From assembly GCF_001757995.1 (NCBI RefSeq), contig NZ_LXLV01000062.1, positions 62,001-126,000 of the forward strand: DNA of 64,000 bases. Reading direction: 5' to 3'. The notes beneath the pieces were generated by a model. That model was not told the DNA's origin, did not search any database, and saw nothing but the letters and a program-made list of their open reading frames with translations. Shown here in pieces: positions 63,729-64,000 of this stretch (positions are counted from its first letter, which is position 1; every line of letters starts with the position of its first letter). The stretch comes from Bacillus mycoides (GTDB lineage: Bacteria; Bacillota; Bacilli; Bacillales; Bacillaceae_G). A program made the position numbers and the translations under genes.

Positions 63729-64000
63729 TCATCGTTTTCCTTTTTCATAAGGTGTTCCTAATGCTTTTGGAGCTTCAGATCGACCTACAAAACCAACGAG
63801 TGCTAATATTGTAAATACATACGGTAATATCGTTAAGAATACACTTGGAATTTCTTTCAATACAGGAATTGTACCACCAGTTATCCCAAGTGATTGAGCA
63901 AATCCGAAGAACAGAGCTGCTCCAAGGGCGCCTAGTGGATTCCATTTACCGAAAATCATAGCTGCTAGTGCTAAGAAACCTTGTCCTGTAATTGTTGCAC
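63729..64000 (-). CDS. Nucleoside ABC transporter permease (NupQ/YufQ-like), 5' end outside the window
   Basis: The C-terminal ~90 residues are visible (ATITGQGFLALAAMIFGKWNPLGALGAALFFGFAQSLG ... FVGRSEAPKALGTPYEKGKR). GQGFLALAAMIFGKW is typical of the BPD_transp_2 permeases of BmpA/Nup-type nucleoside importers. In the B. cereus group this operon precedes ymfF, which agrees. The start lies beyond 64000. Confidence 0.82.
   Translation of the reverse strand, partial: ATITGQGFLALAAMIFGKWNPLGALGAALFFGFAQSLGITGGTIPVLKEIPSVFLTILPYVFTILALVGFVGRSEAPKALGTPYEKGKR

Overview
The window is chromosomal DNA from a Bacillus cereus-group bacterium (cereus/thuringiensis/anthracis relatives). The base composition is low-GC. 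It carries a PI-specific phospholipase C with PlcR-type boxes, a bacillibactin (Feu) uptake operon, spore genes (cotE, spoVS), and the gene order mutL-mutS-cotE-ricA-miaB-korBA-spoVS-ymdB-rny-recA-cinA-pgsA-rodZ-ymfKJIHF, which is typical of that group. No tRNA, rRNA, CRISPR array, prophage or replication origin was seen.

Layout. 1-1210: the 5' part of csoR with its copper operator, then a small secreted-protein gene between two degenerate copies of an intergenic repeat. 1211-8014: a LuxR-type regulator, a methyltransferase broken by an internal deletion, and the Fur-controlled operon feuA-feuB-feuC-ATPase-esterase for ferri-bacillibactin import and iron release. 8015-10943: DNA repair, exoA on one strand and adaA-adaB-alkA (alkylation repair) on the other. 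10956-18600: metabolic and unknown genes (lactonase, pepT, YczE-like membrane protein, VOC protein), a secreted-peptide gene without a normal start codon, and a large GGDEF-EAL protein split by one in-frame TAA. 18677-22031: a four-gene operon for a nucleotide-sugar or surface glycan with a MurG-like glycosyltransferase. 22345-28883: a DUF2515 protein, small membrane proteins, yfmQ, a MocR-lrgA-lrgB cluster, bshB2 (bacillithiol synthesis) and a GntR/GH1 beta-glucosidase pair that runs on to 30323. 30527-38600: the accessory-looking part, with plcA divergent from a LysM cell-wall hydrolase across two PlcR boxes, an FAD enzyme, an IS605-like element without a transposase gene, a full-length intergenic repeat, a TPR protein with a degenerate dynamin-like GTPase domain, and an orphan 61-residue ORF. 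38920-64000: conserved housekeeping genes, almost all on the minus strand, interrupted by a tnpB remnant joined to a dipeptidase gene. The window ends inside a nucleoside ABC permease.

The strongest unusual signals are these. (1) A 412-bp IS605-family relic sits exactly in the loop of a transcription terminator. It lacks tnpB but keeps both structured ends and an omega-RNA-like 3' region. (2) A 928-residue TPR/dynamin-like protein has lost key nucleotide-binding residues. (3) A second tnpB relic has been deleted right up to the ribosome-binding site of a dipeptidase gene. (4) Several genes show recent decay (methyltransferase, c-di-GMP enzyme, secreted peptide). (5) Terminator-like hairpins lie in the 5' leaders of the glycan operon and of rny. 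I did not find a complete, clearly new multi-gene defence or biosynthetic system. All family assignments rest on reading motifs and remembered relatives, not on database searches.
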